From assembly GCA_017607445.1 (NCBI GenBank), contig JAEVHH010000002.1, forward strand, positions 930,001 through 994,000: a stretch of DNA of 64,000 bases. The letters are read 5' to 3'. Source of the stretch: Histoplasma ohiense. Lineage: Eukaryota; Ascomycota; Eurotiomycetes; Onygenales; Ajellomycetaceae. The notes under the pieces are model-generated. The model was given only the letters and a program-made list of their open reading frames with translations. It ran no database searches and was not told where the DNA came from. This document shows, one piece after another, positions 1-11,254 of this stretch (position 1 is the first letter of the stretch; each line of letters opens with the position of its first letter). The position numbers and the translations under genes are program-made.

Positions 1-2209
1 ACTACCACAGACTTTGCCAGTACCGCTTGTGTCTCTTTTGCATACGTTAGCAGAACCTTGTCTACTATACCGTGGTTTATCAGCTTTTGTCGAAGAATCG
101 GAAGGCGGCCTTGTGAAGCAGAGTGTACGGGCAGCGATTGGAAATGAGCTTCGATCGTACCTAGGCTTAGTTGCCACTCTTGAAGGCGAGATCAGATCGA
201 CATTAGCGACTGTTTCGCACAACTCCACAGAACCAAAGGGAACCTTGAAAGCCGGCGTTACGTTGAAAAGATGTGTTGTTTGGATGAGAGAGGCCACAAT
301 GGCGCTAAGACTGATGAGTTTGATAGTAGAAGAGTCAAGAGGCAAAAGGGGTGGACAGTTAATCACCATGATACACGAATTTTCTTCGTCTCACGGTGAT
401 CCTTTCGTCGGGGCGTTTGCTGAGCGTCTTCTGGCCCATGTAACCCGGCCATTCTACGGAATGTTGAGGCAGTGGATATACGACGGTGAACTTTCAGACC
501 CATATCGGGAATTTTTCGTCGTGGAGCCGGAGGTTCGGCCGAGCGTTGATCCACGACGCGTTGCAACAAGCGTTTGGGATGACAAGTACAAGCTCGACGA
601 TGACCTGGTGCCGACGATTATGACGCCGGAATTTGCGAAGAAAATTTTCCTAATTGGGAAGTCTCTGAACTTCATTAGGTATGGCTGTGGGGATTCGGCG
701 TGGGTAGTGGCGTATTCAAGAGATGCATCAAAGGAATTAAAGTACGGGGATACCGCTACGCTCGAGACATCGATCGATGAAGCGTATAAAACAACAATGG
801 CTCGCCTGATTTATCTTATGGACTCGAAGTTCAAACTCTTCGATCATCTTATGGCGCTTAAAAAGTATCTTCTGCTAGGTCAGGGGGATTTCATTGCCTT
901 GCTCATGGAATCACTAGCATCCAACCTTGATCGCCCGGCGAACTCCCAATACCGCCATACCCTGACAGCACAGCTGGAGCATGCCATCCGATCATCAAAT
1001 GCACAATATGACTCTCCCGATGTCTTACGTCGCCTTGACGCTCGCATGTTGGAGCTAAGCCATGGCGAAATTGGCTGGGACTGTTTTACTCTTGAATATA
1101 AAATTGATGCTCCAGTGGACGTTGTAATAACACCTTGGGGTTCAACTCAGTATCTAAAAGTCTTCAACTTTCTCTGGCGCGTCAAGAGAGTGGAATTCGC
1201 CCTGGGGAGCACCTGGAGACGTTGCATGACAGGTGCCAGGGGGGTGCTAGGCAGCGTCGAGGACAAGGTCGGCCAGGACTGGAAACGCGCTCGTTGCGTG
1301 ATTTCTGAGATGAATCATTTCATCAGCCAGCTTCAATACTATATTTTATTTGAAGTCATTGAAGCAAGCTGGGATCAATTGCAAGTAGCCATCTCAAAAC
1401 CGGGCTGCACCCTGGACGACCTCATCGAAGCACACACCAAATACCTCAACTCCATCACCCACAAGGGCCTTCTTGGCTCCTCCTCCTCCAGTAATCCTGC
1501 CGGCAATAATAGAGAAGACTCTTTTCTCTCTCAACTCCACCAAATTCTTAAAATAATGCTCACCTACAAAGACGCTGTAGACGGCCTCTACTCCTTCTCC
1601 GTCGCAGAATTCACCCGCCGCCAAGAATTCACTGCAAAGATCGAAACGCGCACCGCCCAGGGCCAATGGGGTGTGACCGAAAAGGACCTCCTCCAACAAT
1701 CCCAATCCCTATTTCCTTTCACCACCTCCACTACAAGCAACATCAACCGTCCCAACCGCTCAGACTCCGCCACGCGCAAGGTCCCCGGCTCCGCTTCCGA
1801 ATCTCCCTCAGCCGACTCATCATTTCCCCTTGGTAGCCGTGGTGGCGGCGCACATTCAAAATCGCCCTCTGAACCCATAACCCCAACAGCAGCGGCAGCG
1901 CTACTTGGTGGCGTCGGCACGGCGGGCGATGAAGATCATCTCCTCCCGTCTTTACGCACGCGTCTACGCGACCTCGCAGCGGACTTCCGCACGCGCCTTC
2001 TCACGCTCCTTGGCGACCTGGCGTATCAGCCAGACGTGGATATGCGGTTTTTGGGCGTGGTCATGAATTTTAATGATGTATATCAGGTTGTTAGGAGGAG
2101 GAGACGGGGGACGGGATCTGGGAAGGATAGGGAGAGGCGGAAGGTTGGTGGCGAAGGGGAGAGTAGGGAGAGGGAGAAGGAGAAGGAGAAGGAGAAAGGG
2201 AGTGGTTGA
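1..2209 (+). CDS. GCP3: Gamma-tubulin complex component 3 (Spc98/GCP3 family), 5'-truncated by the window
   Basis: Subunit of the gamma-tubulin small complex that nucleates microtubules at spindle pole bodies. The reading frame is already open at base 2, and the first in-frame candidate start is only a TTG at base 14, so the true start and the N-terminal part lie upstream of the window. About 735 codons are visible. Family landmarks occur in the expected order: RWIYDGEL-like (QWIYDGELSDPYREFFVVEP), IGKSLNFIR, KYLLLGQGDFIALLMES, YLKVFNFLWRVKRVEFAL, and QWGVTEKDLL near the end, as in GCP3 rather than GCP2. A serine-rich stretch (about residues 570-630 of the visible part) interrupts the C-terminal GCP domain, and the protein ends in an Arg/Glu/Lys low-complexity tail. 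No intron is visible in this part. Family assignment is strong; the N-terminus cannot be judged. Confidence 0.95.
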   Translation, partial: LPQTLPVPLVSLLHTLAEPCLLYRGLSAFVEESEGGLVKQSVRAAIGNELRSYLGLVATLEGEIRSTLATVSHNSTEPKGTLKAGVTLKRCVVWMREATMALRLMSLIVEESRGKRGGQLITMIHEFSSSHGDPFVGAFAERLLAHVTRPFYGMLRQWIYDGELSDPYREFFVVEPEVRPSVDPRRVATSVWDDKYKLDDDLVPTIMTPEFAKKIFLIGKSLNFIRYGCGDSAWVVAYSRDASKELKYGDTATLETSIDEAYKTTMARLIYLMDSKFKLFDHLMALKKYLLLGQGDFIALLMESLASNLDRPANSQYRHTLTAQLEHAIRSSNAQYDSPDVLRRLDARMLELSHGEIGWDCFTLEYKIDAPVDVVITPWGSTQYLKVFNFLWRVKRVEFALGSTWRRCMTGARGVLGSVEDKVGQDWKRARCVISEMNHFISQLQYYILFEVIEASWDQLQVAISKPGCTLDDLIEAHTKYLNSITHKGLLGSSSSSNPAGNNREDSFLSQLHQILKIMLTYKDAVDGLYSFSVAEFTRRQEFTAKIETRTAQGQWGVTEKDLLQQSQSLFPFTTSTTSNINRPNRSDSATRKVPGSASESPSADSSFPLGSRGGGAHSKSPSEPITPTAAAALLGGVGTAGDEDHLLPSLRTRLRDLAADFRTRLLTLLGDLAYQPDVDMRFLGVVMNFNDVYQVVRRRRRGTGSGKDRERRKVGGEGESREREKEKEKEKGSG

Positions 2210-2781
2210 TGCCACTTACTCTTTTTCTTCCTTTCCTTTTATTTTATTATTTTATTATTATTATTATTATTTTTTTTTTTCATTGTATAGATGTCTAGGT
2301 GGAGTTTCGTACCGCTTTTTGATGCTTATATCTGTGTTGTCTATGGGGAGGGGAGGCTTTTAGTTTCTAGGTCCTCCCGTTTACGGTGCCTTGGTCTTGA
2401 TTTCGTTGCTTTTTAACGGTCTGATTCGCGAACTTTCTTCACGATACCTTTTGAATTGATAATTTATTATGCATACGCATTAGTGATTTTATTCTAGTAT
2501 GCGCAAATACGGATATACTAAGATGGTGAGATACAAAGGTCATTTGATATAGACGCTGAAGTCAAGAATCCAAGCTTGTTTGCTTTCTACCTAAAGCGGG
2601 TATATAGCGAGGTAGTGTACTATTTTAAGGTATCGTAGGCATGGCAAAGGGAAATGGGGATGATGAATGTTTTTTACCGTTCTCGAAATAGGCTTATACA
2701 CCCGTCACGAGATGTTTGTCTGGTACCTGGGTATAGTTTGGGACAGGTATTTCTTTTGAGTGGAAGATGCAAATCCCCCCT
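2210..2781. other. Convergent intergenic region
   Basis: Separates the 3' ends of GCP3 (+) and the WKF-domain gene (-), so it should hold both 3' UTRs. It starts with a T-rich/TTA-repeat tract at about 2220-2282. I see no coding signal, RNA gene or repeat beyond this. Confidence 0.5.
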
Positions 2782-4309
2782 TCAATCCGAGTCTAAAAGC
2801 GGACGTGAATTGTTAGCATCAACGTAGAAGCTGGAGATGGGAATATAGAGTCGCATAGCTTACTTACCCGAATCTGAGCTGGAGTTCGATGAAGTTTCTG
2901 ATTCTTTCAAAATATTATGTTGGCTGCTGAATGTCGATGTAACTAAAAAATGGGAAGGGCATACCTGTATCTGAATCCGAATCCGAGCTCGAATCGGATG
3001 ATGAAATCTCTGACTCCGATGAGGAGGAAGAGTCATTGTGAAGTCCGTTTATTCTGCTTTTTGTAATTTCGCTCACTTGTTCTGTAGTAGGCTTTGAGTT
3101 GAAATCATCGCCATCACTGTCGCTATCACTATCGGTCTCGCTGCTGTTGCTGCTGCTACCACTGCTGCTGCTACTGCTGCTGCTGGTGTCCTCTATAACG
3201 TTCGTCCTATTCTTCTTCTTCCGCTTCTGATTTTTCTGCTTCTTCTTCTCACTCACCCCTGGTCTCGACTCTGCTTGAAGCTCGGCCGCTTCAGCAGCCG
3301 GTACACTGCCACCAACAAAATGAAGAGCCAATTCTGCTCTCCGCCTCCTTTCTAGCTTTTTAAGCCAATCGGCATTTAGGTCTGTAGCTTCGTCACCAAC
3401 CATGTCTCCTTCCCAACTGTGTGGATCTGCTGCCACTAACCCCACCAACAGTTTCCTGAACGACGATATCGAATTTCTATACTTATCCTTCTCAGACGCA
3501 TCACTACCGCCACCACCACCATTCTCCCCCGAATCGACATCAGCATCATCCGCTTTGATAGCTTCTACGGCAGCTTCTGCAACTCTCTTCTTCGCCCCTT
3601 CACTCTTGATGCCGGCAAGATATGTAGCCAATGAGGCGTTGTATGTCGAAGGTATTCGATCTACCGATAGCGCGTGCTTAAGCAGATGGGTTTCGCGATT
3701 CTTCTGGAATTTCCATTGAGCACGGGATTTGTGGTAGAGTGTAAGGTATTGCAGGGTTGGGTCGATTGGAGTGGCATTGGAGGTTGAGTCCGGGCGATTC
3801 TTTGCGCGCTGTTCTCGTTTCAGCTTCTTCTTCTCCGCCTTTCTTGCAACGGCTGGGCTAGGATCGCGAGCATCCTCGTGCTCGTTTTCAAGTTCCAATT
3901 CGACATTTCCATCCCCATCTTCCAATTTTGTATCCTCAGCGAAGGAAACGGATTTTCTTTTCTTGGATTTGGGCTTGGAGAGAAGTTTGTTATCTTGATT
4001 TTCCACAGAGGATGACTCAAGGGACAATTTCAATTCCGGATTTGTGGCCTTATTTTTGGGTGTCTTGTCATTTGTATTCTCTTTGGTGTTTTCCCGTTTC
4101 GTTTTTTCATTAATCGTGACATTCTCTACCCGGGGTTTTTTTCCATTAGATTCCTCGCTCTCCGACGTCAGAGGTCTCTTCTTGGTTCCCTTTGACTGAA
4201 AAGAGGTATTCTCAATAACAGACAAAGCGGTATCTGTCTTAATAACAGAGGTAGCGGCGTTCTTGAGCTGCAATCCGAGCTTCTTCCATGCTGGAATTCG
4301 GGCGGCCAT
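2782..4309 (-). CDS. WKF-domain protein (DUF2373, C7orf50-like), probable nucleolar protein
   Basis: Exons (minus strand) 4309-2965, 2903-2868 and 2792-2782. The start chosen is the Met of MAARIPAWKKLGLQLKNA, because that is the usual N-terminus of this family; an in-frame upstream Met would add 20 residues. The WKF domain lies around LTLYHKSRAQWKFQKNRE followed by a helical segment, inside a very basic, lysine-rich protein (KKRKS, KKKLKRE, KKKQKNQKRKKKN). The C-terminus is a Ser/Asp acidic tail. Introns 2964-2904 (GTATGC..AG) and 2867-2793 (GTAAGT, GCTAAC branch point) are inferred: splicing both extends the SDSD tail and gives a final 11-nt exon encoding DSD and TGA. Without splicing the reading leaves the acidic tail at once. 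The family is poorly characterised; a nucleolar or ribosome-assembly role is inference from the basic composition. Confidence 0.85.
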
Positions 4310-4985
4310 TATTGGAGATTGATGCGAGACAGGAGGAGTGCAAATGTACGCGAGCGAGGAATTCCTCAATTGAGAAAGAATTAGCTGAGCTTAGGTTCCT
4401 AAATCATGTGGCATCCAAGATATCTCACATATCCCGTTCATGTTCGCGGCAGAAAATATTTATAAAAGTGGATGCTCTGAGGGAAAATATAGGAATTTTT
4501 TAAGAAATCACTGTGTATCTAATACGGTAAAATTTCCCGTAATAATGGAGTGTAAGGTCGGCTTTTTTGGAATGATACATATCAATACACAGCTTTGCAG
4601 AACCAAAACCAGAAGTAATGATTCAAGTACGAGCAACAAGAAGAGGTCAGATTAAAAGAGCTATTTACTTGAAAAAAAATTGGGATATGCCCATCACCAA
4701 CATATTTATTATATATATTCATTGTACGCGGCTGTTTTGCTCTGTGGCTCGCAATACCTCAAGGAACGCCTTACCCGATTGGGTGAAGGTGCTCCAACAT
4801 CAACTCTGGAGCTTTCCCCGTCCAAGGCAGCTTTTACCTATACGCGTTCACTTACCATGAATTAACCAGCATTCTCGTCTCAATTTTTTCTCTATATTAG
4901 TTCACTACTACCTGTTGCTTTTCTAGAATCTACTTTGAATCTTCGTATTTATTGGTTTGATCTGAATCTTGTCCCTTGAGCCACG
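4310..4985. promoter_or_regulatory. Divergent promoter region between the WKF-domain gene and SCL1
   Basis: Non-coding stretch of about 675 nt between two divergent starts. Several small plus-strand ORFs occur but none has recognisable similarity, and they are AT-rich. No specific operator is claimed. Confidence 0.4.
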
Positions 4986-6084
4986 ATGTCAGGTCGGTAA
5001 CTTGTTCTTCAGTCGGTTGGGCTTGTCTTCGTAAACCAGCAACTGACTGGCGTTGCTCGAAACAGGAAGCGCAGGCTACGATAGACACATTACCATATTT
5101 TCGGATCAAGGCCGGTTGTATCAAGTCGGTAAGTAATCCTCTGATGGTGGTATGTCGCTGAAGCTATTAAGGTGCTCTGGAAGCTAACGGAGGTTTATTT
5201 CTAGAATATGCCTTCAAATCTATCACCGCTGCCAATATCACGTCGCTCGGGATCAAGGGAAAGAACTGCGCTGTTGTACTGTCTCAGAAGAAAGTCCCAG
5301 TGCGTATAGCTTGGAAACATGGTGATCATCCATGGGTCAATTGGTTAACGACCATAATCTTGAAACACAGGACAAGCTGATCGATCCTTCATCCGTTACC
5401 CATATTTTCCAACTCTCTCCATCAGTTGGATGTGTCATGACCGGTTCGATAGCGGATGCTAGAGCATCAGTAACCAGAGCACAGAGCGAAGCGGCGGAAT
5501 TTCGATACAAATTTGGATATGAGATGCCATGTGATGTCCTCGCCAAACGGCTGGCGAATATCAACCAAGTCTACACCCAAAGAGTCCGCAAATAAACTCC
5601 TACTCCGCATTTCTTTCTTTTTTTTAAAAAAAAAAACCTTTCACCGGGCCCGCATAATTGAGTTGGATTGCTGCTGACAGACCTTGCGTGTTTTCAGGCA
5701 TACATGCGACCACTGGGTGTTGCGATAACACTGGTGTCTGTGGATTCAGAATTCGGTCCACAGCTATACAAGTGTGATCCTGCAGGGTATTACGTGGGAT
5801 ATCGAGCCACTGCTTCCGGTCCCAAACAACAGGATATATTCAACCATCTGGAGAAGAAGCTCAAAAACAAGGAGTATGCGGAGGGATCATGGGAAGACGT
5901 CGTTGAGCTTGCCATATCGACTTTAAGCACTGTCCTCAGTGTAGACTTCAAGAAGACTGAGATAGAGGTGGGCATCGTTGGTGGGCCTCGAGCTGATGGC
6001 AAGGAAGGGACGCAGACAGAGTTCCGCTCTCTTACAGAGGACGAGATCGATGAACGACTACAGGCAATTAGCGAGAAGGATTGA
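4986..6084 (+). CDS. SCL1: 20S proteasome subunit alpha1 (Scl1 / PSMA6)
   Basis: Structural subunit of the outer alpha ring of the 20S proteasome. Exons 4986-4996, 5070-5128, 5205-5299, 5371-5583 and 5698-6084 give 254 codons, close to the usual 250-252. The N-terminus reads [15 protein letters not shown], then GRLYQVEYAFK, the proteasome alpha signature; later landmarks are [18 protein letters not shown] and [18 protein letters not shown], matching alpha1 rather than other alpha subunits. The 11-nt first exon has an alternative donor (GTCGGT at 4993, with acceptor at 5065) that would give MSGSAGYD instead; I prefer GTAACT at 4997. The donor of intron 4 is the weak GTCCGC at 5584, but the flanking protein requires it. 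The third intron-exon junction has a clear GCTAAC branch point. Identity is firm; only the first junction is uncertain. Confidence 0.93.
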
Positions 6085-7317
6085 GGGCCGTCAGAATATA
6101 TTTTCTTATTTAGCTCTTCATTCTACGGTGAATCTGTAAAGCCGGGGATGGCAAAGAGCTTCGTGATTGCTAGAGATTTTTGTGACGAATTGAACCGATC
6201 GATACGTTGATCCCTATTTATTTTGATTTCTTTTTCCTCCCCTAGAATTTGTGTTTTTAATATCCAATGCAGAATTACAATTCAAACGTCTAGGTCGTGG
6301 CAATTATCTCCTTAGCCCATTTCTCTCTCGTTTCATATTTCGTTCCCTTTGAACTTAACACATCTCAAAGCAGACTATGCAAAACCATATCCAATCGATC
6401 GGAGAACCGTCGATAGCGCAGTTCGTTTCGCCATATGATGTTTGTTTCTTTTTTGTTGTTTGTCACTGTGAGTGATGATACGATAGACTCATGAGCCGCT
6501 ACTCCACTGCCTTTCGGCAAGCATTAAAACGGCACATTTGTCCCGAGGGAAAAAAAGTTTGCTCACTTTTGGTTTGTGGTTTGTGGAAGCTGCAGCGGGG
6601 ATAGACAAAGCATCGACCGGAATAATTGGACCCTAGGAAGGATCATTCAGCTATGATCAAGGCCCAAATTGCCTCAGGTTACGATGTGGTGTCAACGTCG
6701 TGCAGGAGCTCCTCAGTGGAAATCCTCGGCACACACAGGCTTGGTGCAGAGATAGGCGCCCGCCCTTGGTTTTTGGCCACGCAGACGCACCACGGTCAGC
6801 TCGCTCAACCCGGCGCCATACCGCATGTGGCTAGCGCGACCCACCAAGGCCAGGTCCCACAGCCCTGGGTGGCGTTGGCCTGTGTGGCTTGCCGGGATTA
6901 AGCTGTGGCTGGAGCACCATCGGTTTTCCTAGCCCACAGTGCTCCATTGCATTTCCAGCTCTGATCGAACGCTGCGTTGGATTTGGCTCTCGGCCATAGT
7001 TGCTTCTTCTTATGCACTACTTTCTAGTTGCTTGTTTGGCTATGGCTTTGTTTCCCATGCGAAACGAACCATTGAATGCTCCACTTCAATGTTTGTCCAA
7101 TGGCCCTTGCTTGCCTCCCTTGCGGGATCTTCTATTTCCCCCCGAGTTTAACTTCTTGTCTATATTCTATTTTATATTTAAAGGTGCCACAGGCGCCATC
7201 TTGTCCTTGCTAATGGGGAGTCCGATAACAAATGAGGCGAGGAATCAATGAATATCGCTGGCTTCGATCAATCACATGTTGGCATTTGCTCTACCCTACG
7301 GGGACCCTGCTCCTATA
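6085..7317. other. Intergenic region downstream of SCL1
   Basis: Holds the SCL1 3' UTR and the promoter of the orphan gene. A GC-richer island at about 6620-6900 is open for 91 codons on the plus strand, but its product is low in recognisable structure. No RNA gene, repeat array or transposon terminus is visible. Confidence 0.4.
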
Positions 7318-8092
7318 ATGTCTGACCCTCGTGAGTGCTCTCATCTTTATCTTATACCTAAACTCATCAACGTGGTTTGCAAGGTTGCTGATTTCCCCTG
7401 CAGTCAATGATGCCCGGGCTTTAAGGGTCACCGAATTAATGAATGATTTCCGAACAATACATATCAATATTGTACAGCTTAGGACAGACCCTGCCCCAGA
7501 GGAACAGTTCAGTGAAGGATATGTTGTAATGAACCAATGCCTTGCTGATGCGCAAACACTCCTCAATTCGTCTTTTGATATAGCCCAGATCCAGGGCTCG
7601 TCAACCGAGAGCGAAAATGCGAAAGCAAATCTCCAGAGGTACTGAATTCTGCAATGTCAATACCTGTGAGAACCACTCTCATCTCTAATTGCCATTCAAT
7701 TTGCCAGGGTGATCGTCGACGCAAGCGCTCGGCGTTTCCAAGCCCACAAAATCTATCTCAGAATGGCTGCAGCAAGCCGATGGGTATTGCGTCGAAATCA
7801 AATACTTCAAGGACAAAAAATGAGTGCTCAGCATGTTAGCGGCTTACGCTCTGCCAGTGAAGCTCTTCACACTGTGAGATTGTTCTCTTTATCGGGGTTT
7901 CTCGTCTTCGCTGGCGAGCAACCTGGAACTGATGTGGACTATTATTTTCTCTAGGAACTTGTAGCCATAACTGACAGCGTTGTGGTCAATGACTTACGAT
8001 CGGCTGATGTCCGTGCCGGCTACTGGCTAGTCGACGATCCGCCATTAAGCACCATTTTAAATTGGATTCGCTCGCAACACTACTCCTCCTGA
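7318..8092 (+). CDS. Uncharacterised small four-exon protein
   Basis: I do not recognise this protein. Exons 7318-7330, 7404-7638, 7708-7873 and 7955-8092 join in frame to 183 residues and a TGA stop. All three introns are short (69-81 nt) with good GTGAGT/GTACTG/GTGAGA donors and pyrimidine-rich AG acceptors, and every junction keeps an open frame. This makes chance unlikely. The predicted protein starts MSDPLNDARALRVTELMNDF, is mainly helical and soluble, with no signal peptide or membrane span. It has a basic central helix (RMAAASRWVLRRNQ) and ends in a Trp/Tyr-containing segment (AGYWLVDDPP, ILNWIRSQHYSS). It may be lineage-restricted. The call rests only on exon structure and coding continuity. 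Confidence 0.7.
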
Positions 8093-11000
8093 AGCTGCGC
8101 TTCCCTGCGACAGAGATCCAAAAACAATTTATCTGCTACGATACTTACCATCGACTTCGTCAGACTGCTTCTTGCTCTTTTGCCTTTTGTGACTGGAAAA
8201 ACAAAAGCTCCTCCAATTTTTGAGTTGCTGCTATATACCCTTGCTCGACGTTTATTATTACATTCGGGTGCATGATTTCCTTTTTCTAAAACGGGCTTGC
8301 CCTCTCATGGATTTGCTTTACCACTGCGTTTTGTTTTGGGTGCTTTTGGTGCACTGCATACCCGCATACCCGGATGGATTATGTTGCGATGGCTATCTCC
8401 ACGAAGCGGCTCATGACTACATGTGTGCTCTAATCTGACCGTCACAACGAATGATAACTTTTGGGTGGCGATGGAAGAGTGGTGAGAAGGAGGACTGGAA
8501 TCCTCGTTCGGAGAAATGCTGGACTTTTCTCACCTTTTTATCTATTTTTTTTTTTTTTTTTCGCTTTTTCTAGATAGGTTTGGTCTATCTTTTTGTGCTG
8601 GCTTTTAGCGCTTTCTTCTAGGTGTTTTTAATAGATCATACTTGTTTTTTTCTTCCTCTGGAACCTCATTTTGCTGCTTTCACACTTTTCTAGGGTTAGG
8701 ATAGGATCCATGGGGTTTACTGATGTTGTGTTTTCCTTTAGCCGATTGTTCATTGTTTACCATTGATTTTTCTATCTTTTTTTTCCATTTTCTTCTTCGT
8801 TTCGGTCTTAGAATTTTTAATGTATTGCAAGGAACCTTTCTATTTTCCTTGTTCCTGTCTTGGCAATGTGATGTAACTATGTTTGTTATGTTTTATAATG
8901 ACTCCATTTCAGACGGAGTCCGCAGCGCTCTTGCAATGACGCAATTCCGCACGTGCTTCGAATTGAAGTGTTTCCCTTATTAGTCGCCATTTAACCGAGG
9001 AATTGCGTCTGCAGTTTTAAACACATAAAAATGGGGAGCTAAGGATTTGATATACGTATTCTGGACCCTTGGCCCTGGCATCGCGACGCGTTCCTTGCGG
9101 TAGATAGGGTTACATTTTTGATATTCAATGACTCAAGTGAAATTGAACATACATGAGAAACATATCTGCCGCATACGATCATTTTCGGAAGTACGGTCTT
9201 CTGCTGTTTCCTGCTAAGCATGACATCAGTCCACAGAAAAGGGTTAACTAGTAGTGTATTCCATCATCATTGATTATTCTGTACAAAATTAATCAGATCA
9301 ACCTGGTCCTGGGAATCCCCGGAAGTAGCAACCCCAATGAGGACAAACAGGATACCAATGACTTTCTTCCCATGATATAAAAAAAAAAAAAATAAAAGAT
9401 AAAAGTTAAGGTACGCGATAACCCCACCGCAGTAGTTTGACTGGGTTAGATCAGCTGACCTACACTAGCGTCCACTAGTTCGTTATCGAGTAAAATAAAG
9501 TTGTGGCGGTGTGGCGGTGCACTCGTTCACTGCCGAATGTGGATGTTGATCGTTGCACTTTGGATGGAAATATTTTTCTAGATCATGACAATTATTGATC
9601 ATGAGCTACGTAGCATCGTGGATACGCATTTGGCTCTTTCCGCAGCTTGTTAGATAGACTGTTTGCCCGGCTTGACCGGTTTCAAGAGACTATTAACAGG
9701 CAGAGCTGCAATGCACCACACATATGTACTGTACAGTACATATCGGTTTGACCGAAGTCCATCATGAGCTGCTAATCCCTGCAGTTTTTTTTTCTTCTTC
9801 TTGTTTTCTATCGAGGCTGGGATTGGGAGGGATTCAGATCTCCTGCATCTCTCCTTCTTTTCAAGGTTTGAAGGAGGAAGAGAAACCTCAATTGATAGAC
9901 AAGATCTAATTAACTCGAGTGGTCATCGATCCAGAGTCGCTATTGTGAAAAGAAATTTCTAAATTTTAAATTTAAAAACGCCGAGGGGGACCCAAATCTC
10001 CATGGATTGCATCCATGGATACTGTAACAGGCATGGGTCACACGTGGCCATCGGCCATTTCTGCCTGCGCATGTCGTATCATTGGCTGGTGATGAAGCAA
10101 ACGGATATCAGGGGGACTTAGTTAACGTACAGCAATAGATCCCGACATCACAAGGATCGGAGCGGCGGGGAAATGGGTTGATTGCCGAGTCGATCAACCC
10201 GATGAAATCCGAGATTACCTCTACTGGGCCTGATAGGTTTGTATTTGCTGCTCATTACGGAAGACATGTGACAATCTCTGTGGTTCGCCTCTCTTTTCAG
10301 GAGACGGCGTCAGTGTCACGGAGCGTGGTCGAACCCGCGTTCTGAAATTATGACAAATATGAAAATTTAAAATGCAGAAACAAAATGCTCAAGTGGAGGG
10401 GTGTTGAGAATGGTTTCTCCTGTTGACAACGTAGGTACATTACGTAGGTAGAGGAGAGCAGGGTTACACAGAGCATTCAGCTTCCGTATGTCACTCGTTT
10501 TAGGAATAAAGACATTTACAGGTTCCGGACTAGCGCTTCAAGTCAAGGACATGGGTATACCTTGCTTAGGAAAGTGGCGATTAAGCCGTATGCGCCTTGT
10601 AATATTTAAGCATTGGGAGAGTGATATTGATGGGGAGGAACAACTTTCCTCATTGCAAGTTATATAACCATTTGGCTGTACAGATCAGCTGAGTCTAGGT
10701 ACCATACGCACCTGGGCAACCAGCAGGACGACATAGAGACAGTATATGAAGTTCACCTGGTCAGTTGAATGATCCTTTTGGAGAGGGCAAAGATTTGTAT
10801 GAGGCCTTGGCCAAAGTATATCCAGCTATCAGTTCTCTTAATAGCAGTTGATAAACTTGGTATGCACTGGAATATTTTGTAAATGAATCTTTGCTCTGAT
10901 AAGACGCAGTGGTAACTTATATATGAACGAAGGTTCCCGCAAAATGGAAAGGAATGGAATTCGTTGCAAACACCACGGTTAAATTCGATAGTACACGAGT

Positions 11001-11254
11001 GTTTTCCTTGCCATTGGTAAAGTAAGGGATATGGACTAAAGGAATAAGAAAAAATGTCATGTCATAGCATTTGCATACAAGTATAGCTAATTTTTGAGCT
11101 GTTGCTTTTTTTCTTTTTTTTTTTTTTTATTTTGAATCTGCTATGCAGTGCTCCGTTATTTTGCTATATGGTGTACCTATGAATAACGCAGAAATTCAAT
11201 CACAAGTAGAACCCATCCCAAGCAAAAAAAAAGAAAAAAGAAAAAAACTCCCGT
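8093..11254. other. 3.2-kb gene-free region
   Basis: No ORF longer than about 85 codons that resembles a protein, and no tRNA or rRNA. The first kilobase (to about 8980) is T-rich and could be a long 3' UTR. The rest is mixed AT-rich sequence with poly(A)/poly(T) tracts at about 8550, 9380, 11110 and 11225. A 22-bp perfect palindrome lies at 9722-9743. I see no transposon termini. Confidence 0.45.
9722..9743. repeat. 22-bp perfect palindrome built from GTAC steps
   Basis: ATATGTACTGT is followed directly by its exact reverse complement, giving an 11-bp inverted repeat with no spacer. Related GTAC-rich palindromes lie at 32239-32248 and 42003-42018. It could extrude as a hairpin or bind a dimeric protein; neither is shown. 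Confidence 0.9.

Noticed and set aside
6626..6901. 91-codon ORF in a GC-richer patch
   Set aside because: No recognisable domain, no splice partners, and His/Gln/Ala-rich composition follows the base bias of the patch.
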